Assembly: GCA_002686595.1 (NCBI GenBank)
Contig: NYXZ01000096.1
Location: forward strand, 3,296 to 46,561
DNA length: 43,266 nt
Direction: 5' to 3'
Source of the DNA: Planctomycetota bacterium
Lineage (GTDB): Bacteria; Planctomycetota; UBA1135; GCA-002686595
Shown: one piece after another, positions 21,818 through 31,600 of the stretch
Numbering within the stretch: the first letter of the stretch is position 1
Layout: every line of letters begins with the position of its first letter
Notes under the pieces: generated by a model
The model's input: the letters and a program-made list of their open reading frames with translations, nothing else
Databases searched by the model: none
What the model was told of the DNA's origin: nothing
Position numbers and translations under genes: made by a program

Positions 21818-23467
21818 ATGGGCCGCCAAGTTACCGGAGTCGATGTGGGCCTGCGTTCGGCGTGCTTCCTGCGCGGGCAGTACAAGGGCAACACCTTCCA
21901 GGTGAAGAACTTCTGCATCGGCACCCATGGAGCCGACAGTTTGGAGCAGGCCTGGGATTCAATGGAGGTGAGCTTCAAACCTCAGGCGGCACGCGTGGCC
22001 CTGACCGGGCGCGATGTGAACATCCGCTATACACGGGTTCCTCAGGTGCCCGATTGGCAGTTGCGCAAACTGATGCGATTCGAGGTGGAGGAAGTGGGGG
22101 ATGCCTCCGGCGCGAGCGTGGCCTCTGACTTCAACCTGCTGCCGGATGTGCCGGAGATCGAGGGTGAGGACATCGTGTTGTTGGCCCTGGCCCGCGACCC
22201 GGTCATGGACACCCACTTGGCGGGACTGGCGGCAGTGAACGGAGCTATTGATAGCTTCGCGCCGGCTTCCCTGGGCCTGTACAACGCCTGGACTCACTAC
22301 GGTGTGGTCGAGGATGAAACCGTGATGCTGGTGAACATCGGCCATGAGAACACGGATGTGGTCATCGTGCGCGGCCCGGACCTGCTCTTCGCCCGCAACC
22401 TGACGGGGGGATCAGGGCTCTTTGATGAGGCCATTGGCCAGCGCTTCGGAGTGGGGCTGGAGCAGGCCGAGCAGATCAAGATTCAACACGCCACCTTGCA
22501 GCCCGGGGCGCGCTATGAAAACGCCAACGCGGAGAAGGCCAGCCGCTGCATCCTAGGGGCGGCTGGTCAGTTGACGAGTTTGCTGCAGTCCGCGGTGCTC
22601 TTCTGCCGCAGCCAGATCAAAGTCACCAGCCTCAAGGTCGACCGGGTCCTGCTCTGTGGGGGTGGCGCTGGCTTGGAGGGATTGCCTGAGTACCTGGCCA
22701 AGGGCATGGGGATGGCCGTGGAGCTCTTTGATCCCTTTAGAGTGGTCGATGTGTCGGCCTTGACGCCGGAGGAGGCCGATCTCTTGGATGAGTACAAGCT
22801 CGAATCCGTGGTCGCCCTGGGCTTGGCCACCATGGGCTCAGCCCCGGAGGCCTACTCGATTGAGGTCTTGCCCGCGGACCTGCGGCGCAAGCGGGAGTTC
22901 TTCGGAGGGACTATCTATCTCGTGGCCTCGGCGCTCTTGGCTCTCTGCTTCCTCGCCTATCACGGTACGGACTATGTGGCCCGCTTGGGTGCTGTACGGG
23001 ACACCGCCAGTCGCTTGAACCGGCAGGTTCGCAGTGCCTCTTCGGCGCACATGCGCACGGATGAACTGGTGGCCAAGGGCGGCGAAAACGACCGGCTGAA
23101 GGAGATAGCTGACGACCTGCACAGTATCGCCGGCAGCGGTGAGCAGCTGGCGCGCGTCATGGAGGCCTTGGAAGGCAGCCTACCCAGGGACTTTTGGGTC
23201 TCACAGATAACCTCGGAATTTGCCTTCGACGGCGACCTGGGCGTGGAGCGCGGTGCCGAGCGGCCGATCCTGCGCATTGAGGGGCGCTCCCGTGAGGGGG
23301 CGGATGCGCCGGCGGTGCAGTACGAGGGATTTGTCAGGGCTCTGCGCTCGCGGCTCCCTGAAATGGAAATCAAGGAGACCCTGAGCCCAACGGGCGCGGT
23401 CTTCACCCTCGATCTGACGGCCTTTGCCCCGCCAGCTGTGGCGTTGCAGGAAGGAGGTGAAGGCTGA
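21818..23467 (+). CDS. PilM-PilN / GspL-like fusion protein
   Basis: A 549-residue inner-membrane assembly protein. Residues 1-340 form an actin/ASKHA-like domain of the PilM/GspL type: VTGVDVGLRSA (phosphate 1), MLVNIGHENTDVVIVRG and LLFARNLTGGSGLFDEAI (PilM core), and LLCGGGAGLEGLPEYLAKGMG (adenosine region). A single transmembrane helix lies at about 366-385. A PilN/GspL-like periplasmic part follows, with a coiled coil (about 390-430) and a ferredoxin-like fold. PilM and PilN are separate in type IV pili but fused in GspL, so this is GspL-like in plan. It starts at the base after the FHA gene's stop and ends by TGATG overlap with the next gene. Confidence 0.85.
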   Translation: MGRQVTGVDVGLRSACFLRGQYKGNTFQVKNFCIGTHGADSLEQAWDSMEVSFKPQAARVALTGRDVNIRYTRVPQVPDWQLRKLMRFEVEEVGDASGASVASDFNLLPDVPEIEGEDIVLLALARDPVMDTHLAGLAAVNGAIDSFAPASLGLYNAWTHYGVVEDETVMLVNIGHENTDVVIVRGPDLLFARNLTGGSGLFDEAIGQRFGVGLEQAEQIKIQHATLQPGARYENANAEKASRCILGAAGQLTSLLQSAVLFCRSQIKVTSLKVDRVLLCGGGAGLEGLPEYLAKGMGMAVELFDPFRVVDVSALTPEEADLLDEYKLESVVALGLATMGSAPEAYSIEVLPADLRRKREFFGGTIYLVASALLALCFLAYHGTDYVARLGAVRDTASRLNRQVRSASSAHMRTDELVAKGGENDRLKEIADDLHSIAGSGEQLARVMEALEGSLPRDFWVSQITSEFAFDGDLGVERGAERPILRIEGRSREGADAPAVQYEGFVRALRSRLPEMEIKETLSPTGAVFTLDLTAFAPPAVALQEGGEG

Positions 23468-24246
23468 TGGATTTCAACGATTATTGGCAGGAGAACAAGC
23501 GCTTCTTGATCACCGTGGGCATCGGCCTCTTGGTGTTCATGATCGGCGAGATGATCTTGGATTCGGTCTGGGGCGAGGACCTACGCGCCCAGCAGCGTTC
23601 GGTGACGAGCGCCCAGCGGGAACTGGCCCGCAGCAAGTTCACCGCGGCCGACTTGACGCGCGCCCGGGAAGAGAACGAAATGCTCACGGTGAGCCTGACT
23701 GAGTTGACGGAGGCCGTGGCGTTCCAGCCGCGGACACGTTTTGTGTTTCACCCGGAGTTGGAATCCGCCAGCAACCGTTATTTCAGCGCCGTCTCTGCCG
23801 TGCGCGGCGAACTGCTGACAATCGCCAGCAGGAACAACCTGCGTCTGCCGGAAGACCTCGGGCTGCCTGCCCTGTCTCCCACCCGGGACGAGGAGATCGT
23901 GCGTTACCTCGATGCCCTCGATGTGGTTGACCGGGCGGCACGACTGGCGGTGGAAGCCGGTGTGGAGCGCGTGGACAAAATCGAAATCCGTCTCGATCCG
24001 GCGCTCTTTTCGCGCAGCGATGTGGGGCATGTGGAGCAAACAAGTATCAAGTTGACCATGAGTTCACAGTCATCCTCCTTGGTGCGCTTCCTATCCCTGA
24101 CCCAGGACCCCCTGGAGCTCGGGCCCCTGCGTGTGCGCTCAGTGGAAATGAGTGCCTCGCGCTCAAAGCGAGACGAGGCTCGGCTCGATGTCGAGTTTGT
24201 GGCAGTGCGCATGCACGGCGTTGACCTCGAGGAGGCCGGCTCATGA
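23467..24246 (+). CDS. PilO/GspM-like inner-membrane protein
   Basis: A 259-residue bitopic protein: short cytoplasmic tail, transmembrane helix (about 13-32, FLITVGIGLLVFMIGEMILD), a coiled coil (about 38-80), and a periplasmic domain of alternating strands and helices. This plan and its place directly after the PilM-PilN/GspL fusion identify it as the PilO/GspM-type partner that dimerises with GspL. Sequence similarity alone would be weak, so the call rests mainly on architecture and context. The start shares one base with the previous stop (TGATG), and the end overlaps the next start by ATGA. Confidence 0.72.
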   Translation: MDFNDYWQENKRFLITVGIGLLVFMIGEMILDSVWGEDLRAQQRSVTSAQRELARSKFTAADLTRAREENEMLTVSLTELTEAVAFQPRTRFVFHPELESASNRYFSAVSAVRGELLTIASRNNLRLPEDLGLPALSPTRDEEIVRYLDALDVVDRAARLAVEAGVERVDKIEIRLDPALFSRSDVGHVEQTSIKLTMSSQSSSLVRFLSLTQDPLELGPLRVRSVEMSASRSKRDEARLDVEFVAVRMHGVDLEEAGS

Positions 24247-26939
24247 GTTTGCGTAAGGAACAGATTGTCTTTGGCCTGACCCTGGCCCTCTTGGTTTGGA
24301 TGTTCATGGGCTTGCGCAGCGGTGCGGTTGCCAAGCGCGGTGGCGGTGGACGCGGCGCCGCACCGGAGTTCGTCAGCTATCCGGCTCCTGACCTGGAGAC
24401 GGCCCGGACGCATGAGCGCGCGGATATGGGGAGGCAACGCGACCTCTTCTCGCCGCCGCGTGACACACGGCCCCTGCCGCCACTGGAGTTGGCGCTGCCG
24501 CCGGTGGCTGACTTGCCGGGTATCTTCCCCTTGCCGTCGCCGGCTCCGGCAGCGCGCCACATGGCGCAACTGTTGCGCCGCCCCATTGTTGTGGTGCCCG
24601 TTGATGGCATTTTTGCCGTGGACGAAGATGGTGCTGCGGAAGAGCTCTCTCTGACAGAGATCCTGCTGGCCGTCGGATCGGATGGAGATGAGCCCATGAG
24701 TCCGGAGGAGCGCGAACAGCAGCTAGCGGAGTATCGGCGCACCTATGATTGGGTGCGTTCCGGTGACTTGCGTTTTGGGCGCATCATGAATGCCGATCGC
24801 TATGATTTGGCGCAACGGCAGGCTGAGCCCCTGGAGTTTGTGGAATTCGTCCCGGAAACGGGAGAGGAGCGCTTCCCGGGGCAGCAGGCCATTCCCATTG
24901 AACGGGAGCGTGTGGCTGAGTTCGGTTTCGCGGACACCACCGCCAACCGTATCGAACTGCGCCGACGCACTTTTCCCGACCCCCTGGGACAAGGGCGGCT
25001 GGAGGATGCCCTGGTCTTTGCGGATGAGTGTGTCTCCCTGCGCCTGGAGGCGCCCCGTGCCCTGGAGATTGCCCGGGAGCTCTACCTCCTGGCGGAGCAA
25101 GCTTCCCACGAAGACCCGCGGGCCCGCTTGGGATTGGCCAATTGTCTGGAGGCTGGCTTCAAGTTTGAGGAAGCCTTTGACATCTACCACGGACTCATAG
25201 AGGGGGCTTTCGCCACGGACGCTGTGGTGCATGTGCGCTTGGCCAAGCTTGAGAACCGCTTCCGCATGGTGGCGGCCGCCGAGGCGCGCTTCGAAATGGC
25301 CGAGCGCTATGGGCGCACGGATTGGCGCGTGCAGGGAGAGTACGGCAACTTCCTGTTGGCCCAGGGCGCCGGGACGGCGGCTGTGGAGCACCTGCGTTTG
25401 GCGAACAAGTTTGAACCCACCGCGCCTGAGCTGAAGGGCGAAAGGGCGCAACTGCGACTGGGCCTGGCGCGAGCCCTGGTCAGCCAGGGCGAGGTGCAGG
25501 AGGCCAGGGAATGGTTTGAGCGCGCATTGCAGGCGGAGTCAGATCTGGCGGCCGCCCACGGTGGCCTGTTGGCCTGCGCCGTGCTCGGCGCCGGTACCGC
25601 GGATGCGGCCAGCGCCGGCGAGGCCGAGGCCGGCGCCCAGGCCGGGGCGGAGCTGCTCTTGAACAGCGCGCTGGCGTCCCTGGCCGCCGGCGACTGGCAG
25701 CAGGCCAAGGGTAGTTTCGAGGCGGCCGCGGCGGCCAATCCCATTGATGCCTATCGCGCCTGGGGCGGCCTGGCTTGGCTGGCAGAGGTGACGGGCTATC
25801 CCGACGAAGCTCTGCGCTTTATCGAATTGGCCCGCGAGAACAATCCCACGGATGCTTGGACGCTCTTTCAGGCGGCGCGCATTCAGGCCGGACGGGATGA
25901 TGTGGAGGGTGCGACGGCAGCCCTGCGCGCGGCCCTGAACCTGGAACTGGATTTCAGCGATGCCCTGGCTCTGATGGGCCGCCTGGCCCGGGACAAGGGC
26001 GACCACGAGGCTGCCGAGCGTTACTACGAACGGGCTCTGGGCGTCGAAGGTGGGCGCGCGGCGATATATGTGTTGCGTGGCTTGAACCTGCTTGAAACGG
26101 GGCAGCACGCCCCAGCTCGCTTGCAGTTGGAGGCCGCCCTGGCCCTGGACTTCGGAAACCCGACGGCCCAAAACGCCCTGGCTTGGTGCATCTACCTGGA
26201 AGGGGAATCCGGCGAGGCCCTGACCGCTCTGGCGGAGTTGGACGACAGCCGGCGGAGCTTCTCCGATGACGATCCCCATCGGGTCTGGGCGCGGCGTCAG
26301 ATCGAACGCATCACGGACCACGAGGACAAGGAAGTTTGGACAGATGGTTTCGACCGCCGCCCGGGGCGCATTGGCAATGGTTGGAAGACCGAGGAAGGGC
26401 ACGGTCCAGAGAGCAGCCTGAAGGAAGGCGCCGTGGTTGTCTCCGGACGCCTGACAGACAAGGGGCGCACGCGCGTGTTCCAGGCGCTGCCGGCTAGCCA
26501 GTTCGTCTCGGTGGAACTGCAGGTCACGGTATCCAGCGACACGCGCGCCCGCGTGGGGCTGTTTGTCTCTCGCGAAATGTATCGCCGCGGTCAGACCGAG
26601 GTGCAGGCAGAGGCTACGGTTTCACGCCATCCCCAGGGCGCGGTGCAGGTGCGGCAGGTCAAGAAGGGTGAACGGGATCTGCCCCATATTGATGTGCCGG
26701 CGATTCCCTGGGCAGCGGGCAAGCCGACATTGCTGCGCCTCGAACGCTATGGCGAGGCCAGCGACACCCGTGTGCGTATTTTCGTCGATGGCATTCCTGT
26801 GGTGGATGACGCGCCCATGCCGACCCTCGGACGCGCCACCACGGAGCTGAAGTTCGGCCTGTTCATCGAAGGCGAGGTGGGGCGCAATGTCACCGTCACC
26901 ATGGACAATGTGGAGGTCGTGCGACGCCATGGGAACTGA
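24243..26939 (+). CDS. TPR membrane protein with C-terminal lectin-like domain
   Basis: An 898-residue protein. The N-terminus has a transmembrane helix (about 9-24). A Pro-rich stretch precedes LLRRPIVVVPVDGIFAVDEDG, which resembles the GspC/PilP-type HR domain only loosely. Residues about 250-680 are tetratricopeptide repeats with clear helical pairs (ALRFIELARENNPTDAWTLF, AERYYERALGVEGGRAAIYV). Residues about 700-898 form a beta-sandwich of concanavalin A/glucanase type (WTDGFDRRPGRIGNGWKTEE to VTMDNVEVVRR). It could scaffold the pseudopilus from the periplasm. No counterpart is part of standard type II systems. It is coupled to both neighbours by overlap. Confidence 0.78.
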   Translation: MSLRKEQIVFGLTLALLVWMFMGLRSGAVAKRGGGGRGAAPEFVSYPAPDLETARTHERADMGRQRDLFSPPRDTRPLPPLELALPPVADLPGIFPLPSPAPAARHMAQLLRRPIVVVPVDGIFAVDEDGAAEELSLTEILLAVGSDGDEPMSPEEREQQLAEYRRTYDWVRSGDLRFGRIMNADRYDLAQRQAEPLEFVEFVPETGEERFPGQQAIPIERERVAEFGFADTTANRIELRRRTFPDPLGQGRLEDALVFADECVSLRLEAPRALEIARELYLLAEQASHEDPRARLGLANCLEAGFKFEEAFDIYHGLIEGAFATDAVVHVRLAKLENRFRMVAAAEARFEMAERYGRTDWRVQGEYGNFLLAQGAGTAAVEHLRLANKFEPTAPELKGERAQLRLGLARALVSQGEVQEAREWFERALQAESDLAAAHGGLLACAVLGAGTADAASAGEAEAGAQAGAELLLNSALASLAAGDWQQAKGSFEAAAAANPIDAYRAWGGLAWLAEVTGYPDEALRFIELARENNPTDAWTLFQAARIQAGRDDVEGATAALRAALNLELDFSDALALMGRLARDKGDHEAAERYYERALGVEGGRAAIYVLRGLNLLETGQHAPARLQLEAALALDFGNPTAQNALAWCIYLEGESGEALTALAELDDSRRSFSDDDPHRVWARRQIERITDHEDKEVWTDGFDRRPGRIGNGWKTEEGHGPESSLKEGAVVVSGRLTDKGRTRVFQALPASQFVSVELQVTVSSDTRARVGLFVSREMYRRGQTEVQAEATVSRHPQGAVQVRQVKKGERDLPHIDVPAIPWAAGKPTLLRLERYGEASDTRVRIFVDGIPVVDDAPMPTLGRATTELKFGLFIEGEVGRNVTVTMDNVEVVRRHGN

Positions 26940-27579
26940 CAGGCCCATGGGCACCAGGGGTGGTCAGGCCGGCTTCACGCTGATTGAGCTCTTGACGGTG
27001 CTCGTAATCCTCTCGATCCTGATGGCCTTCCTGGTGCCCCGCCTGGCCGGCGCCGGTGACGCGGCCAAGCAGAAGCTGACGCGGGCCTACTTGGTGCAGC
27101 TTGAGGCCGCCGCCAGCGAGTACGAGTTGGAGTTCGGTGACTACCCGCCCAGCCAGTTTGAGGCTGTCTGGGGCCAAGCCCCCAATCTGACGAACATGGG
27201 GGCCGAGACCTTTTTGGCGGCCCTCTTCAGCGATCAATGGGACCCGCCGAATCTGGCCGAGGACAAGCTGATCAACATGGATGGTGATGCGGCTCGCAAG
27301 ACGATCACCGGTCTCGGCACTCGTGATCTGTTTGAGTTCTCCGATGAATGGGGCAATCCGATTGCCTACTTCCATCGCCGGGACTACGGGCGCTCTGATA
27401 CCTACCTGTCCTATGACAACGAAACCGGCGAGCTGCTCGAGTCCAGCGTGCGCTCGCTGGATAATCCGCTGACGCGTGGGCCCTATAAGCGCCGCAGCTT
27501 CCAGCTCATTTCCCCCGGGCTGGATGGTCGCTTCGGCACCCCCGACGACATCTGCAACTTCGAGCGAGACCAGGAGTAG
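26929..27579 (+). CDS. gspG: Major pseudopilin, GspG-like
   Basis: A 216-residue type II secretion pseudopilin. The prepilin peptidase site is QAG|FTLIELLTVLVILSILM with Glu at +5 and the hydrophobic N-terminal helix. The C-terminal part has the GspG hallmarks: a DEWGNPIAYFHRRDYG segment in place of DPWGNPY, and SPGLDGRFGTPDDICNF in place of the usual calcium-binding S-x-G-x-D-G-x-x-G-T-x-D-D. At about 200 mature residues it is longer than the usual 130-140 because of an insertion around 70-120. The ATG at 26929 overlaps the preceding gene by 11 bases; an ATG at 26947 is equally plausible and gives a shorter leader. Confidence 0.88.
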   Translation: MGTDRPMGTRGGQAGFTLIELLTVLVILSILMAFLVPRLAGAGDAAKQKLTRAYLVQLEAAASEYELEFGDYPPSQFEAVWGQAPNLTNMGAETFLAALFSDQWDPPNLAEDKLINMDGDAARKTITGLGTRDLFEFSDEWGNPIAYFHRRDYGRSDTYLSYDNETGELLESSVRSLDNPLTRGPYKRRSFQLISPGLDGRFGTPDDICNFERDQE

Positions 27580-27584
27580 GCGCG

Positions 27585-28637
27585 ATGGTCAGTGGGAGCC
27601 CCCGATCAAGTGCGCGCGCTGCGCGCCGGGGCCCGGCTCGCTGGGAGGCGCGGGATGGTTGGACGCTGCTGGAGCTGCTCTTCGTAATGGGCATCGTGGC
27701 CTTCATCTTGGGTTTGGGTTTGGGCGTGTTCGCCGACCTGGATCCCGGGGCGCGTACCGCGGTGGGGCTCGTTCAGAACACTCTGCGAGCCGCCAATAAC
27801 TCCGCCATCGCCCGCGGAGCGCCGGCCAGGGTGCGGCTTGATCCAAAAACCGGCAGCCTGGAGGCCGAAGGCCTGCAGACCATCGGCACCTGGCACTTCG
27901 AGGGGCTGCCCCTGCGCGGCGGCCTCAAACTCGATGGCATTTCCCATGGTGGCTACTTGGTGGACAACGGCTACCAGGGACAGGCGCTTTCCTTTGAGGG
28001 CGAGCCGCGGGGCGCGCGGGTTGAGATGGATATCACAACCGACGCCGCCTGGCAGTTCGATCGGGGTTTCTCTGTTCGACTCTGTCTGCGCCGGGAGGCA
28101 ACCGGCGGGGGCCGTGTTTTTGACTTGGGCGGTGCCCTGCGGCTGGAGGTGACCTCCATGGGGGCCCTGCGCGTCTTCTTTGTGCCGGAGGTCGCCACGG
28201 AAACGGGGAATGTCATTTCCGGGGGACGCATCTTCCTGGAGAGCCAACCCGGTGCCTTGGCTGTTGATACCTGGGTGGAGTTGGACCTGAACTACGACCG
28301 GCGCCTGTTCACCATGGGCCTGGACGGCCTGGAACTGGACCGCGTGGAAGAGAGCGCCGCGGTTTGGCACTTGGACGGCCCCCTGGTATTGGGCGGCGGC
28401 ACCCAGGCCTTTCCCGGCAGCATCGACAACCTGCGCGTGGCGGCTGTCACGGCGAGCACGCAGGCGCAGTTGCCCGAGGGGACACGCCTGGTGGGGGACA
28501 AGCCCGTGGAGATTGTCTTCGCCCCCGGCGGCGGCCTAGATCGCACTGTTCATGGGCGGCCGTTGGAGCTCGAAGTGGAGTTCTTTGACGGTCGCCGCAC
28601 CCCGATTCTGGTCAGCCTCTACGGGACGGTGGAGTAA
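27585..28637 (+). CDS. GspH-like pseudopilin with lectin-like domain
   Basis: A 350-residue minor pseudopilin. The leader is long and Arg-rich, with predicted cleavage at RDG|WTLLELLFVMGIVAFI (Trp at +1, Glu at +5). The next part has the GspH feature of a strand-helix region with AANNSAIARGAPARVRLDPKTG. Unlike ordinary GspH (about 170 residues), it holds an extra region of about 190 residues with a concanavalin A/LamG-like pattern (GFSVRLCLRREATGGGRVFDLG, LDGPLVLGGGTQAFPGSIDNLRV), before a final GspH-type strand set. It starts 5 bases after gspG and its stop overlaps the next ATG (TAATG). Confidence 0.8.
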   Translation: MVSGSPRSSARAARRGPARWEARDGWTLLELLFVMGIVAFILGLGLGVFADLDPGARTAVGLVQNTLRAANNSAIARGAPARVRLDPKTGSLEAEGLQTIGTWHFEGLPLRGGLKLDGISHGGYLVDNGYQGQALSFEGEPRGARVEMDITTDAAWQFDRGFSVRLCLRREATGGGRVFDLGGALRLEVTSMGALRVFFVPEVATETGNVISGGRIFLESQPGALAVDTWVELDLNYDRRLFTMGLDGLELDRVEESAAVWHLDGPLVLGGGTQAFPGSIDNLRVAAVTASTQAQLPEGTRLVGDKPVEIVFAPGGGLDRTVHGRPLELEVEFFDGRRTPILVSLYGTVE

Positions 28638-31600
28638 TGCGACCGTTGCGCTCAATGGGCAGGACCGACACGAGCGGCGGGTTCGCCCTCTTGATCGTGC
28701 TGCTAGTGCTGCTGGCGTTGCTCGTCTTGACCACGCCTTTCTTGCTCAGCGCCCGCAACTCCGACCGGGCCAGCGCCCACTACGCCACGCGGGCCACGGC
28801 TCGCGTTTCCCTGGACACGGCCACGCGCCACGCTCGCGCACAACTCGGTGCCTCTCACCCGTCCCTGGACAGCACGCCGTGGTGGGATTCCATCGAGGAG
28901 GTGACCGTTGACAACACCTTTGAGCGCGAGTTCCTAGACGCCAACGATGCCAAAGGTTTGATGTGGGACTTGGAGGTGGAGGATGTATCCGGCCGCGTTG
29001 ATTTGGACAGCGCCGGTCCCCAGGTGCTGGCCAACATCATGGGGACGGTGACACGAACTCTTGAGGTGGTGGAGGATGATGCGACGGAGATCGAGGTCTC
29101 AAGTGTCGCTGGGTTTGACCCCAACGGTTTCCTTTGGCTGCGCGGCGAGTTGATTTTCTACGAGCGCATCGAGGACGGAGTTCTGGTGGATCTGCACCGC
29201 GGCTTGGCCGCCCTGGAAGACGAGGAAGGCGATTGGATAGGCGAAGGCCCCTGGCCCGCCAGCCGCCATGGAGCGGGGACCAATGTGGTGGATCAACGGG
29301 CCCATGCCTTGCCCCTCTGGCGGGCGGCGGTGGGGGGCGGACAGGTGCGCCAGTTGGAGGCCTTCGGTGAACTGCGCTCCATCGAGGATTTCGTCATGGC
29401 GGACGGGCTGGGCGAGTACTCGTGGGCCGCCCTTGAGCGCTGCACCACGGTCCACGGGGACCAGGGCGGCGGAAGGCTCTGGCAGCGCGCGACGCGCCTG
29501 ACCGGCGATGTGGAAGGGGGCCTGGAAGCGACTCTGCCCGTGGTCGACCTGAAGTGGTTCAACGAAGGAGCCACGGTGCAGATCACCGATGGGGTGAACA
29601 GCGAGGTGCGCCTGGTGCTGGCCATCGACAAACGCAAGGGTGCCCTGCGCTTGCATGATCTGCTGCAAAACGACTATCGCGCCTTTGAGGCGGAGGTGCG
29701 GGTTCTGGCCCGGCGTCCGGTCAACTTGAACACGGCTAGACCGGAGGTCCTCAAGGCGCTTTTCTCCAACCTGCAGATCCGTTCCAAGAACTCGCGCATC
29801 ACCGGCTCCGAGGCGGAGCAGTTGGCGGGCCTGGTGGTGGCTTCACGGCCTTTCACGGGCTTCGAGGATTTCCTGCGGCGCTTGGTGCTGCCGGCGGGAG
29901 GTATCGAGGAGTTGCCGAGTGACGCGGACTACGTGCCGGAAGCCTTCGCCAACGACTCCGCCGTCATCGATCCCTGGGATGCGGTGGCCCTGTATCGCAA
30001 CGGGTTGAACGCCAACGATGTGTACTTGGAGTTCTCGACCATGCCGTACTCCTTCGTCACGCGCGACACCTATGCCATGGACCTGCGGTCCACGGTGAAT
30101 GCCAAGAGCGGCGTGGAACGCGCCAACGCCAGGCGCGAACGTGTTGAGGTGGTGACCCCGCAACAGGAGTTGATGCGCCTGTGGACGCACCAAGAGGACT
30201 TCGACGAGTCTCTGCGCTTGGACCGCGAGGCGCCCTACTGGGCCAGTGGCCCGCGCTCCACCTCGCGGTTCGACGGGACAACCGTGCCGCCCTCGCGCAT
30301 GTGGTCACACATGGGGACCTGGGAGGGCAAGATCTATGTGCCAGGCATTAACGATGACGATGTCGTGCCCTCGGACATGGAGTCGCCACCCACGCCGGAA
30401 CATGTCTTCGCTTCCAGGGAACCGGATGGCTGGGCTCAACTCTGGCCGGCTCGGGAGGACGAACTGGACACCCGGGCCAAGCGCCTTTTGCACTTCGATC
30501 ACGAAACCCGCGATCCGGAGGGCCGCTATTTGCCCGACGAGCCGCTGCGCTACTACACCGCTGAAGAGCTTGTGCAGTACACCGCAGAGCAATCGCCCCT
30601 GTTGCGTGCCCTGGGCCTCAGTTTGTGGATTCGCCCGCGTACCGTCGGCGAGTCACTGGTATTCGATCTGGGGGGAACCTCCCTGGAGTCTGACCGCGTG
30701 AGCCTTTTGGTGGAGGGCGAGGACCTGGTCCTGCGCGTGTTGGATGCCGTCGGCGACCACCCCCAGACAAACATGGTGGAAGCCGGGGAGGTGCGCTTTG
30801 CCCTGGCCGCGGGACAGGATCCGGGTTTGCCGGCGGACGTGTGGAGTCACCTGGACTTCACCGTGGCTGGAAACCGCCCGGACCAGATGCAGTTGATGGT
30901 CAATGGAACGACGCACGGCGTGCGTACGCCAGGGTTGACCCGTCTCACCGGGCCAGCTTCCCAGGACACGGGCTTCGTATCATTGGAATCCGGCGAGGGT
31001 TTCCCTGAAATGGGCGTGGCGCGCATCGGCAACGAGTTGATCGAGTACACATTGGACGGCGAAAGCATGTCGATCCAACACATCGAGGAAGGACCCCTGG
31101 CCGGATTCGGTGGGCGGCTGTCACGGGAACGCTTTGACCTGGCCGGCTTCCCGCTGGCCCTGGCCAACACCCAGGTGGACCACGCCGTGGGCACGCCTGT
31201 TTCGCTCTATGGCTACAGTTTGCCATTGGTGTCGGATGTGCCCATGGGGAACGCGAGTTTGGAGGCGGAGCTCGGTCTGTGGCGCGTGGCGCGGATGGTT
31301 GGTGTCGAGAACGGCGCGACCTCCCAGGGTGACCCGATCAATGTGGGTATCTGGTCATTTGGCCAGGGACTTGAAGGTGTGGCCAGCACCGTGACCGGGT
31401 TGGTGCTCAGCACCGCGGACTACCAAGACGAGGATCCCCAGGAGGCCATGCGCGCCTTCCATCCGGATGGCGGCTATGCAGCCATCATCCAAGTGTCCTG
31501 GAGCACGAATACCACACCTCCGGACACAACCACGGTCTTGGGAAGCCCCCTCGGGGGCGTTGAAGTGATTCGCTATAGCGGTTGGACAGGTACGACCCTG

